The notes below the pieces were generated by a model. The model did not search any database. It was not told where the DNA came from and saw nothing but the letters and a program-made list of their open reading frames with translations. 21,629 nt of DNA from Hoskinsella mucinilytica (lineage in GTDB: Bacteria; Bacillota_I; Bacilli_A; Erysipelotrichales; Erysipelotrichaceae). The position numbers and the translations under genes are program-made. The DNA lies in assembly GCF_045223415.1 (NCBI RefSeq), contig NZ_JBEQZJ010000052.1, positions 1 to 21,629 of the forward strand, written 5' to 3'. The first letter of the stretch is position 1, and each line of letters begins with the position of its first letter. Positions 6,123-12,922 of the stretch are shown one piece after another.

Positions 6123-7727
6123 ATGAAAACTATGATAGGAACAAATAACCTTAGCGTTCGTTTTGGCGCTAGAACTTTATATAAAGATGTGAATTTAAAA
6201 TTTACAGATGGCAATTGCTATGGATTGATCGGTGCCAATGGTGCCGGGAAGTCTACTTTTTTGAAAGTACTTGCAGGAGAATTGGCACCGGATACCGGCG
6301 ATGTTTATATGGGACCACATGATACCTTATATACACTAAAGCAGGATCATTTCCAGTTTGATGAATATCCTGTGTTAGAAACCGTATTGATGGGAAATGA
6401 AAAGCTATATCAAATTATGAAAGATAAAGAGGCACTTTATACAAAAGAAGGAGAATTTACAGAAGCGGATGGTCAACTTGCCGGAGAATTAGAGGAAGCT
6501 TTCGCTGATATGGACGGATGGAATGCAGAAAGTGATGCCGCAATGTTATTATCCGGACTTGATATACCTGTAGAGCTACACACTTCTTTAATGAAAGATA
6601 TTACGCCTGCACAAAAGGTCAAAGTGCTATTGGCACAGGCATTGTTTGGAAAACCTAGTACCTTATTACTAGATGAGCCAACCAATGGATTAGATCTAAA
6701 AGCTGTGGCATGGCTTGAAAACTTTTTGATCAATTATGAAAGTACAGTCATTGTTGTATCTCATGATCGACACTTTTTGAATAAGGTTTGTACGCATATT
6801 GCGGATGTAGATTATGGAAAAATAAAAATCTTCACAGGTAATTATGATTTCTGGTATGAATCCAGTCAGTTGCTTTCTAAACAAATGAAAGATGCCAATA
6901 AAAAGAAAGAAGATAAGATTAAAGAATTAGAAGCTTTTATTGCAAGATTTTCAGCAAATGCAGCAAAAAGTAAGCAAGCAACTTCTCGTAAGAAAACATT
7001 GGATAAGATTGTATTAGATGATTTACAACCATCTACAAGAAAATATCCATTCATTGATTTCAAACCGGAAAGAGAATCAGGAAAATCAATCTTGTTTTTA
7101 GAGGGTATTGGAAAAAATATAGAAGGAAAACAATTATTACACAATATTTCATTCTCTATGATGAAGGGAGATAAGGTTGCTTTGATTGGTAATCCATTAC
7201 AAACTTCGCTGTTATTGAAGATCATCGCAAAAGAAATCACCATGGATGAGGGTAGTATGGAAATCGGTCAAACGATTACACCTTCTTATATCCCGGATGA
7301 TAATACTTCCTATTTTGAAGGAGAACAAAATATATGTGAGTGGTTAAGCCGATATACGAATATAGAAGATATGTCTTATATTCGTGGATTCTTAGGAAGG
7401 ATGTTGTTTAGCGGAGAAGAAGCATTGAAACCGGTCAATGTGTTATCCGGTGGTGAGCGTGCTCGCTGTATGCTTTCTAAAAGCATGTTAGAAGCACCAA
7501 ACCTATTGCTTTTAGATGATCCAACCAATCATTTGGATCTGGAAAGTATCCAAGCATTGAACAATGGCTTAGTAAGCTTTAAGGGAGAAATGATTTTTAC
7601 CTCCCACGATCATCAGTTCATTCAGACCATTGCCAATCGTATCATAGAGATTACAGAGGATGGCATTATCGATCGACGTATGAGCTATGATGAATATTTG
7701 GAAAGAGAGCTTGGAATAGAAGAATAA
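6123..7727 (+). CDS. ABC-F ATPase, YbiT/YkpA-like, with degenerate second ATP site
   Basis: A 534-aa soluble protein with two ABC domains and no membrane segment, as in ribosome-associated ABC-F factors. It resembles the YbiT/YkpA group in its N-terminal half and length. NBD1 has a good Walker A (GANGAGKST, residues 37-45) and Walker B with catalytic glutamate (Asp184, Glu185), but its signature is ITPAQ (160-164). NBD2 has a clear LSGGE signature (441-445), but its P-loop is GNPLQTS (356-362) with no GKT/GKS, and its Walker B is DDPTN, so Asp466 stands where Glu is expected. ABC ATP sites form between one domain's Walker A and the other's signature. Here one site is therefore intact and the other damaged on both sides. 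Between the NBDs a lysine-rich helical linker (about 255-300) resembles the ribosome-reaching arm. ATG 6132 is an alternative start. A terminator follows. Confidence 0.9.
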   Translation: MKTMIGTNNLSVRFGARTLYKDVNLKFTDGNCYGLIGANGAGKSTFLKVLAGELAPDTGDVYMGPHDTLYTLKQDHFQFDEYPVLETVLMGNEKLYQIMKDKEALYTKEGEFTEADGQLAGELEEAFADMDGWNAESDAAMLLSGLDIPVELHTSLMKDITPAQKVKVLLAQALFGKPSTLLLDEPTNGLDLKAVAWLENFLINYESTVIVVSHDRHFLNKVCTHIADVDYGKIKIFTGNYDFWYESSQLLSKQMKDANKKKEDKIKELEAFIARFSANAAKSKQATSRKKTLDKIVLDDLQPSTRKYPFIDFKPERESGKSILFLEGIGKNIEGKQLLHNISFSMMKGDKVALIGNPLQTSLLLKIIAKEITMDEGSMEIGQTITPSYIPDDNTSYFEGEQNICEWLSRYTNIEDMSYIRGFLGRMLFSGEEALKPVNVLSGGERARCMLSKSMLEAPNLLLLDDPTNHLDLESIQALNNGLVSFKGEMIFTSHDHQFIQTIANRIIEITEDGIIDRRMSYDEYLERELGIEE

Positions 7728-7735
7728 TGAAAACG

Positions 7736-7766
7736 GAGACGATGAAGATTGAAGTCGTCTCTTTTC
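7736..7766 (+). terminator. terminator of the ABC-F gene
   Basis: GAGACGA (7736-7742) pairs with TCGTCTC (7755-7761), then TTTTCCTT. Confidence 0.75.
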
Positions 7767-7798
7767 CTTATAAATCAACGAAAAAACAGCTTTCAATC

Positions 7799-7827
7799 TT
7801 GCGAAACTACCTTGATTAAGGTATCAT
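7799..7827 (+). promoter_or_regulatory. gltX promoter with a dyad in the spacer
   Basis: TTGCGA (7799-7804), 17 bp, TATCAT (7822-7827). The spacer holds a perfect dyad TACCTT-GATT-AAGGTA (7808-7823) that overlaps the -10 box and could bind a repressor. No T-box features are seen. Confidence 0.5.
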
Positions 7828-7854
7828 AGATATGCGGAATGAAAGGATGACAAT

Positions 7855-9318
7855 ATGAAAAAGGTAAGAACAAGATTTGCACCTAGTCCAACAGGCTATA
7901 TGCATATAGGAAACTTAAGAACAGCGCTGTTTGAATATCTGATAGCAAAGCATGATGGAGGAGACTTTATTCTGCGTATTGAGGATACCGATCAAGAGCG
8001 TTTGGTAGAAGGTGCTGTAGATATTATTTACGATACTATGAAAGAGGTTGGTCTAAATCATGATGAGGGACCGGATATCGGTGGTGACTATGGACCATAT
8101 GTACAATCTGAACGATTACCAATGTATAAGAAATATGCAGATGAATTGGTTGATTTAGGTGGAGCACATTATTGCTTCTGTGGTGAAGAAGAGATCGAGA
8201 AACAAAGAAAAGAGGCAGAAAGCCTTGGTATTTCTTTTAAATATGATGATCCTTGTAAACACATTAGTATGGAAGAAGCAAGAGAACGTATTGCCAAAGG
8301 TGAAAAATATGTTGTAAGACAAACCATTAAGCATGGAGGAGAAACTTATTTTGATGATGAGGTTTATGGAAGAATCGAAGTTGACAATAGTATTCTTGAT
8401 GAATCAGTATTATTGAAATCTGATGGATATCCTACTTATAATTTTGCCAATATCATTGACGATCATCAGATGAATATTACACATGTCGTAAGAGGAAACG
8501 AATATTTATCTTCTACACCAAAATACAATTTAATTTATCAATCTTATGGATGGGATATCCCTACCTATGTACATGTTCCACCTGTAATGAAAGATGAACA
8601 ACATAAGTTAAGTAAACGTAACGGAGATGCTAGTTTTCAAGATCTAGTGAAAAAAGGTTATTTACCACAGGCGATTTTAAACTATATCGCACTTCTTGGT
8701 TGGTCACCTGAAACAGAACAGGAAATTTATACCTTAGATGAATTGATCAAAGTATTTGATATTAAGCGTATTAGTAAATCTCCGGCTATTTTTGACATTG
8801 ATAAACTAACATGGATGAATGGTATGTATTTACGTGCTATGAATGAAGAAGAATTCTTTACTTTAGTAAAACCTTATATTGAAGAAGGTGTACATAGCAA
8901 TGTTGATTTACGCTCTATCGCAAAAATTCTACAACCACGTACTGATGTTTTAACAACCATCCCGGAAGCAGTAGACTTTATCGACGAATTACCTGAATAT
9001 GATAATGTGATGTATATTCATAAGAAAATGAAAACAACTTATGAAATTGCCTTAACTGCATTAAAAGAAGCAAACGATGCATTATCTCAATTACAAGATT
9101 GGTCAAGTGAGGAAACCCTGCATGAGTTATTATTATCTTTACCGGCAAAACTTGGAATGAAAAATGGACAGGTATTATGGCCAGTACGTACTGCTATTAC
9201 TGGTAAGCAGTTTACACCTGGAGGAGCAATTGAAATTGCACACATCTTAGGAAAAGAAGAAACGTTGAAACGTATCGCAATAGGTATTGAAAAATTAGAA
9301 AAAGAATGTACTCAATAA
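7855..9318 (+). CDS. gltX: glutamyl-tRNA synthetase
   Basis: A 487-aa class I aminoacyl-tRNA synthetase that charges tRNA-Glu (and, in organisms without GlnRS, also tRNA-Gln). The HIGH-type motif MHIGN is at residues 16-20 and the KMSKS-type motif KLSKR at about 251-255. The length is normal and the N-terminus starts with the usual RTRFAPSPTG block. The start at ATG 7855 has GAAAGGA upstream. Having its own promoter and standing between terminators, it is a single-gene unit. Many Bacillota use a non-discriminating GltX together with GatCAB to make Gln-tRNA-Gln; the nearby tRNA-Gln gene is consistent with that but proves nothing. Its original downstream terminator has been split by an insertion sequence. 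Confidence 0.97.
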   Translation: MKKVRTRFAPSPTGYMHIGNLRTALFEYLIAKHDGGDFILRIEDTDQERLVEGAVDIIYDTMKEVGLNHDEGPDIGGDYGPYVQSERLPMYKKYADELVDLGGAHYCFCGEEEIEKQRKEAESLGISFKYDDPCKHISMEEARERIAKGEKYVVRQTIKHGGETYFDDEVYGRIEVDNSILDESVLLKSDGYPTYNFANIIDDHQMNITHVVRGNEYLSSTPKYNLIYQSYGWDIPTYVHVPPVMKDEQHKLSKRNGDASFQDLVKKGYLPQAILNYIALLGWSPETEQEIYTLDELIKVFDIKRISKSPAIFDIDKLTWMNGMYLRAMNEEEFFTLVKPYIEEGVHSNVDLRSIAKILQPRTDVLTTIPEAVDFIDELPEYDNVMYIHKKMKTTYEIALTALKEANDALSQLQDWSSEETLHELLLSLPAKLGMKNGQVLWPVRTAITGKQFTPGGAIEIAHILGKEETLKRIAIGIEKLEKECTQ

Positions 9319-9321
9319 ATA

Positions 9322-9330
9322 AAAGCGAAG
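9322..9330. terminator. left half of the split gltX/yeiH terminator
   Basis: AAAGCGAAG here and CTTCGCTTT at 11236-11244 are complementary. Joined through one copy of GTATGAGTAC they make a perfect 12-bp stem with a TGAG loop, with A-rich sequence before it and T-rich sequence after it. That is a bidirectional terminator between convergent gltX and yeiH, now broken by the IS. Confidence 0.8.
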
Positions 9331-9340
9331 GTATGAGTAC
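9331..9340 (+). repeat. target-site duplication, left copy
   Basis: GTATGAGTAC is repeated in the same orientation at 11226-11235, directly outside the IS ends. It is 10 bp, the size usual for IS4/IS231-type elements. Because the site is palindromic outside its centre, the duplication could also be read as 8 or 12 bp. Confidence 0.85.
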
Positions 9341-9367
9341 CAATGTCATCAACTTAAGGTAACTTGA
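9341..9367 (+). repeat. IS left terminal inverted repeat (IRL)
   Basis: 27 bases beginning CAATGTCATCAAC. They pair with 11199-11225 with a single mismatch at base 22 (A here, T in IRR). Confidence 0.88.
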
Positions 9368-9428
9368 AAAAAAAGAGTATTCAGTATAGAGAACAATCAA
9401 ATGTTCCTAGAGAGAATACTCTTTTTTT
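9368..9428. terminator. long IS-borne bidirectional terminator
   Basis: A perfect 15-bp stem (9368-9382 with 9414-9428) made of an A7/T7 base and GAGTATTC/GAATACTC. The 31-base loop contains a second small stem, GAACA/TGTTC (9391-9395 and 9402-9406). T runs occur on both strands. It can stop transposase transcripts coming from the right and gltX transcripts coming from the left. Confidence 0.85.
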
Positions 9429-9487
9429 GAAATATAAGTGCGCAAAAAAAATACGAATCAAACAGAATTTTTTCATTTCACACTACA

Positions 9488-10840
9488 TTAATACGAATAA
9501 CGGTAAGTCGTTCTATGTTTATTTACACGCTTTTTCTTCCTGCTATATATACTGTCTCTATCATGGCGTATAGGACAAAGATGACGCATCATTTCCTTGT
9601 CCATTTTTATTGATGCTTTCTTAGCTAGTTTAGGCTGGTCATAATACACAAATATCTTTAACAGATAGTGCTTTAATTTCCCGCTCGCATAATTTCTGTT
9701 AAATGCCATCTCATATTTATATCTTTCCTGTTGTATTTTGCTTAAGTTTTCTTTTGAACATATAATATCGGATATGGCATTATATACTAATGCACATGCG
9801 TATATATCCTGTTTGATCAATTTTTCTCGATAACCTGAGAATTCTTCCATCTTTAACTGTGACTTCATGGATCGATAACAGGTCTCTATGTCCCAGCGCA
9901 GATGATACAGTTCTTTCATACTTTCTGTATCAAAATCAGTATCAGAAAGATTTGTTAACAATATCTCTGTCGCTGTACTTCCATCATTGAGTACAATTTG
10001 GAATTTTACAAAACGTAAATGATAGGTGGTATTCATGAGTTTTATCCGAAATGCGCGATCTTCACGAAAGTCATTACTCCGCAATCTATCATATATGACA
10101 TCAATCCATTTATCATCTTCATCACCATGAAGTTCCGCACATTCCCTCTTGAAATCATTTGTTTTTAATCGAAAGACAAAATTTTGACCGCTGTCTGACA
10201 TCTGATCAATCAGTTTTATAGAAGGGTATCCTCTGTCAAATATACAAACCATTTTTGATCCTTGGGGTAAGATAGCACGTGCATAACTCAGATGATCTTC
10301 TGCACTTGATTTCTCACTGTATTTATACGAATTTATAGATATATCTAAAATACATTTATTGATGACATCAAAAATACTGGAAGCGGAACCCATCACTGGA
10401 TCATTATCAACATCATGCAGTTTTGTTTTCCAAATCTCTTTATTATCTCGCCATTTAGGTATTAAAAAATCACTTCCATCAATCGCCATAATATAATAAC
10501 CATTTAATTTTAATAATTTCTTTTCTGCATATACATCTCTGTTAATATCATGAAGAATTGTACGAAGTGCATCAGGGTTAAATTTCATCCGTGCATTAAA
10601 ATAACCTGTCTGTGATATTTCTATATTTTCATCTACTTGCTCATAAAAGTCGGAAATTTCATTCTTCTGTGATTTTCCGGTTGTGGCAAGCATCTGCATA
10701 AAAATATGAGGCAGAAGAATTTTTCTTTTTCTCGTAAAAGCGCTTGGATTATCTCCACGTATTTCACCAATATATTCATTTTCAAGCAGAAAGGCGGTTT
10801 TATGAATTCTGTACAGGTAAGTTTTTTCACACGACATCAT
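9488..10840 (-). CDS. IS4-family DDE transposase
   Basis: A 450-aa transposase. The DDE catalytic residues are recognisable: Asp121 in AIDGSDF, Asp202 in FDRGYPS, and Glu319 in the family signature Y(2)R(3)E(6)K, which is complete (Tyr312, Arg315, Glu319, Lys326 in YHLRWDIETCYRSMK). It cuts and joins the IS ends. ATG 10840 overlaps the stop of the preceding small ORF as ATGA. GGAGG lies 7 bases upstream, inside that ORF, so translation by coupling is likely. No stop codon or frameshift breaks it. A terminator lies 60 bases beyond its stop. Confidence 0.95.
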   Translation of the reverse strand: MMSCEKTYLYRIHKTAFLLENEYIGEIRGDNPSAFTRKRKILLPHIFMQMLATTGKSQKNEISDFYEQVDENIEISQTGYFNARMKFNPDALRTILHDINRDVYAEKKLLKLNGYYIMAIDGSDFLIPKWRDNKEIWKTKLHDVDNDPVMGSASSIFDVINKCILDISINSYKYSEKSSAEDHLSYARAILPQGSKMVCIFDRGYPSIKLIDQMSDSGQNFVFRLKTNDFKRECAELHGDEDDKWIDVIYDRLRSNDFREDRAFRIKLMNTTYHLRFVKFQIVLNDGSTATEILLTNLSDTDFDTESMKELYHLRWDIETCYRSMKSQLKMEEFSGYREKLIKQDIYACALVYNAISDIICSKENLSKIQQERYKYEMAFNRNYASGKLKHYLLKIFVYYDQPKLAKKASIKMDKEMMRHLCPIRHDRDSIYSRKKKRVNKHRTTYRYSY

Positions 10841-11028
10841 AAGGTATCCTCCGGATAGACCAATAATGGTTTATTCTTAGCATAAGCTGCTTTAAGATAA
10901 GGAATTTGGTCTATAGTGACTTCACCAAGATAAGCAACAGTTTCCTGAGAAACTTTTGAGCCATTTCTAGTAGATTTTACAATACTGGCATAAATCTTGG
11001 AGCCTTTTTTCCAAGTTCTCACATACAT
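10837..11028 (-). CDS. small IS ORF upstream of the transposase
   Basis: A 63-aa basic protein starting MYVRTWKKGSK and containing GSKVSQETVAYLGEV. By eye it resembles the N-terminal region of IS1634/IS4-type transposases, which here would be encoded separately from the catalytic part. Its stop overlaps the transposase start (ATGA). It could be a DNA-end-binding part or a translational lead-in. GTG 11046 is an alternative start. No strong Shine-Dalgarno site precedes ATG 11028, and a TATAAT at 11038-11043 would make a nearly leaderless mRNA. Confidence 0.7.
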   Translation of the reverse strand: MYVRTWKKGSKIYASIVKSTRNGSKVSQETVAYLGEVTIDQIPYLKAAYAKNKPLLVYPEDTL

Positions 11029-11108
11029 AACAACACCATTATACACACTACAAATTGATCAAAATATATATTTAATAATGTATAATTATCCTTTCATTAC
11101 ACACTACA

Positions 11109-11114
11109 ATTATA
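11109..11114 (-). promoter_or_regulatory. possible -10 box for the IS genes
   Basis: TATAAT on the minus strand about 80 bases before the small ORF. The -35 is poor. A competing TATAAT lies at 11038-11043. Both are next to copies of the TGTAGTGTG repeat. Confidence 0.3.
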
Positions 11115-11122
11115 ACATAATT

Positions 11123-11169
11123 AAAGGCGAAATAGATACCCATTTCGGATATTCATTTCACCTTTTTTT
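11123..11169 (+). terminator. terminator-like hairpin near the IS right end
   Basis: AAAGGCGAAAT (11123-11133) pairs with ATTTCACCTTT (11155-11165, one mismatch), followed by a T run on the plus strand. The left arm can instead pair with ATTTCG (11142-11147), giving two exclusive folds. Hairpins at this position may shield the transposase from transcripts entering from outside. Confidence 0.55.
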
Positions 11170-11198
11170 CGTTTCCCATGCAATAAACTACACATTTG

Positions 11199-11225
11199 TC
11201 AAGATACCTTAAGTTGATGACATTG
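11199..11225 (-). repeat. IS right terminal inverted repeat (IRR)
   Basis: The reverse complement starts CAATGTCATCAAC and matches IRL at 26 of 27 positions. Confidence 0.88.
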
Positions 11226-11235
11226 GTATGAGTAC
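11226..11235 (+). repeat. target-site duplication, right copy
   Basis: GTATGAGTAC, identical and in direct orientation to 9331-9340. Confidence 0.85.
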
Positions 11236-11244
11236 CTTCGCTTT
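11236..11244. terminator. right half of the split gltX/yeiH terminator
   Basis: CTTCGCTTT, complementary to AAAGCGAAG at 9322-9330. It begins next to the duplication and ends one base before the yeiH stop codon. Confidence 0.8.
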
Positions 11245-11245
11245 A

Positions 11246-12262
11246 TTATAATAATTGCAACATCCATTGCATGCTAAGGCATACCAATGTAATGCATATC
11301 CAGCAACAAAAGCCCATGAAGATCGGTTTTCCGCCACTTTTCACAAGCTGTACCAAATTGGTATGAAAGCCAATTGCTGCCATAGCCATGATAATAAAGA
11401 ATTTACTAAGCTGTTTTAGAAAACAGACCAATCCCAAAGGTAAATTACATATGCTGGTAATCAAGGAAGCGAACAAGAATAGAAGAATAAAGAATGGGAA
11501 TATCTTTTTGATATCAAAACTACCTTGTGCTGTTGTTTCTTGTTTTTTTGCTTCTTTGACACGTAAGATCGCCAAAACAAGTGTAATCGGAATAATGGCT
11601 AACGTTCTAGTTAATTTCACAATGGTTGCATGATCCAACGTATTACTTCCATGAATGCCATCCCATGCGCTTGCAGTTGCTGTTACAGAAGATGTATCAT
11701 TAACGGCAGATCCTGCAAAAATGCCAAAGCCATGATTAGATAATCCTAATGCACTACCTAAGGTAGGAAATATCAGAGCAGCTAAAATATTGAATAAAAA
11801 AATAACAGAGATGGATTGTGCTATTTCTTCATCTTTTGCCCCTATGACAGGTGAGGTTGCCGCAATTGCAGATCCGCCACAAACAGAAGATCCTACTCCA
11901 ACCAATACAGAAGTATTTCTATCCATTTTTAGAAGCTTGGAAAGAAGGAAGGATACGATTAAAGAGGTTGTGATGGTCGATAGAATAATAGGAAGTGATT
12001 CAGAGCCGGTTTCAAATACATCTTGTATATTTAATCCGAAACCTAATAAGATAACAGCATACTGTAATATCTTTTTTGATGTGAAGGTAACACCTTCATG
12101 GAATCTATCCTTCTTTTTTATCCATTGATTACATATCATTCCGATTAAGATTGCAAAAACAGGACCGCCAATCAGAGGAATCTGTTGACCTAATAAAAAG
12201 GAAGGAATGGCGATCAAAAGGCATAATAAAATGCCAAAGCTATTTACTTTTATTGTATTCAT
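11246..12262 (-). CDS. yeiH: YeiH/UPF0324-family membrane protein, putative sulfate exporter
   Basis: A 338-aa multi-spanning membrane protein, length normal for UPF0324. It starts with a hydrophobic segment (ILLCLLIAIPSFLLG), then GGPVFAILIGMICN, and has about ten hydrophobic stretches. Family marks include VGVGSSVCGGSAIAATSPVIGAK and FAGSAVNDTSSVTATASAW. Family members are annotated as putative sulfate/sulfonate exporters; direct transport proof is limited. Start ATG 12262 is chosen because AAGGAG lies 6 bases upstream; a longer in-frame start at 12289 overlaps the -10 box and is unlikely. Homologues are often regulated by a LysR protein (YeiE); two LysR genes lie in this window, neither divergent from it. 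Its native terminator is now separated from the rest of its stem by the IS. Confidence 0.9.
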   Translation of the reverse strand: MNTIKVNSFGILLCLLIAIPSFLLGQQIPLIGGPVFAILIGMICNQWIKKKDRFHEGVTFTSKKILQYAVILLGFGLNIQDVFETGSESLPIILSTITTSLIVSFLLSKLLKMDRNTSVLVGVGSSVCGGSAIAATSPVIGAKDEEIAQSISVIFLFNILAALIFPTLGSALGLSNHGFGIFAGSAVNDTSSVTATASAWDGIHGSNTLDHATIVKLTRTLAIIPITLVLAILRVKEAKKQETTAQGSFDIKKIFPFFILLFLFASLITSICNLPLGLVCFLKQLSKFFIIMAMAAIGFHTNLVQLVKSGGKPIFMGFCCWICITLVCLSMQWMLQLL

Positions 12263-12287
12263 ACAGTTCTCCTTTACAACGGTTTCC

Positions 12288-12316
12288 ATTATATACCAGC
12301 TTCTTAAGAATCAAAA
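12288..12316 (-). promoter_or_regulatory. yeiH promoter with a palindromic spacer
   Basis: On the minus strand TTTTGA (12311-12316), a 17-bp spacer, and TATAAT (12288-12293). The spacer contains the perfect 10-bp palindrome TTCTTAAGAA (12301-12310), well placed for a repressor. Confidence 0.5.
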
Positions 12317-12371
12317 ATTATAAATATTTATATGAGAATAACGAAAATTAATAGTCATGAATAACGCATAG

Positions 12372-12390
12372 TATCATAAGATGATATAAT
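12372..12390 (+). promoter_or_regulatory. thioesterase promoter with overlapping dyad
   Basis: TGATATAAT (12382-12390) is an extended -10. The dyad TATCAT-AAG-ATGATA (12372-12386) overlaps it and has the ATC/GAT form seen in many LysR-type sites. It is a candidate operator; the binding protein is unknown. Confidence 0.5.
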
Positions 12391-12407
12391 ATTAACGAGG
12401 AGTGATC

Positions 12408-12848
12408 ATGATGACACAAGAAATCGAAACAAGGATCCAACAGTTTCTTAAAATAAGATGTAGTGCAAAAGATACCATTAATGCAATGCTTGAAATGGAA
12501 TTTGTAGATTATGACATAGAACATAAAAGTGTGACCTTAGCTTTTCCAATAAAAACATGGGAACTAAATCCAGCAGGAAATATGCACGGTGGTATGATTT
12601 GTGCAGCCCTTGATGTAACGATGGGATGTGCTTCTTTCATTTACAGTAAAGCTGCCTTTACGCCAACGATACAGATGTCTGTGAACTTCGTAAAGGGAAT
12701 CAAAGCTGGAGATACTTTGTTCATACAGGGAATCTGTGATCATGCAGGTTCAAGAATGGCTCAAGCAAGATCCATTGCTTATGTAAAAAAGAGCGGGGAG
12801 GTTGCGGCAACTGGTAACGGTTCTTATGCTTTAAATACATATAAATAA
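12408..12848 (+). CDS. PaaI-type hotdog-fold thioesterase
   Basis: A 146-aa protein of the PaaI/YbgC-like acyl-CoA thioesterase superfamily, usually a homotetramer that hydrolyses acyl- or aryl-CoA esters. The HGG motif is present (NPAGNMHGGMICAALDVTMG, near residues 50-70), with the following Asp in the position used by PaaI enzymes as catalytic or binding residue. Later GDTLFIQGICDHAGSRMAQA fits the hotdog strands. ATG 12408 and 12411 are both well spaced from AGGAG (12398-12402); GTG 12402 overlaps that site and is rejected. The natural substrate is not evident. The LysR gene 74 bases downstream runs in the same direction. Confidence 0.87.
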   Translation: MMTQEIETRIQQFLKIRCSAKDTINAMLEMEFVDYDIEHKSVTLAFPIKTWELNPAGNMHGGMICAALDVTMGCASFIYSKAAFTPTIQMSVNFVKGIKAGDTLFIQGICDHAGSRMAQARSIAYVKKSGEVAATGNGSYALNTYK

Positions 12849-12866
12849 ATGAAAGATACTGTTTTT

Positions 12867-12896
12867 TTGGGATTTTCATGATAAAATGAATACAAT
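12867..12896 (+). promoter_or_regulatory. promoter of the second LysR gene
   Basis: TTGGGA (12867-12872), an 18-bp spacer, TACAAT (12891-12896). The spacer contains an ATTTT...AAAAT inverted repeat, consistent with but not proof of autoregulation. Confidence 0.45.
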
Positions 12897-12922
12897 AGAA
12901 GGTGGAAAAAGGAAATAAAATT

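Larger units (their letters stand above)
9341..11225 (-). mobile_element. IS4-family (IS231-like) insertion sequence, 1885 bp
   Basis: The ends are inverted repeats. IRL 9341-9367 and IRR 11199-11225 start CAATGTCATCAACTTAAGG and agree at 26 of 27 positions. The CATCAACTTAAG core is, as I recall, like that of IS231-type ends. A 10-bp direct repeat flanks the element. Inside are a small ORF and a DDE transposase on the minus strand, a strong terminator hairpin by the left end, a terminator-like hairpin by the right end, and short repeats next to the ORFs. Intact ends, intact duplication and intact transposase point to a fairly recent, probably still active copy. It sits between convergent genes and breaks no reading frame. 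Confidence 0.9.

Noticed and set aside
7728..7854. T-box or other riboswitch before gltX
   Set aside because: The space after the promoter is about 20 bases; no T-box sequence or antiterminator is present.
9364..9573. Plus-strand 69-codon frame near the IS left end
   Set aside because: It is made of the terminator hairpin and the antisense of the transposase 3' end.
9322..11244. Reading the whole 48-base outer inverted repeat as the IS ends
   Set aside because: The GTATGAGTAC block is in direct, not inverted, orientation at both sides and lies in the middle of that repeat. This fits a target duplication within a palindromic target, so the true ends are at 9341 and 11225.
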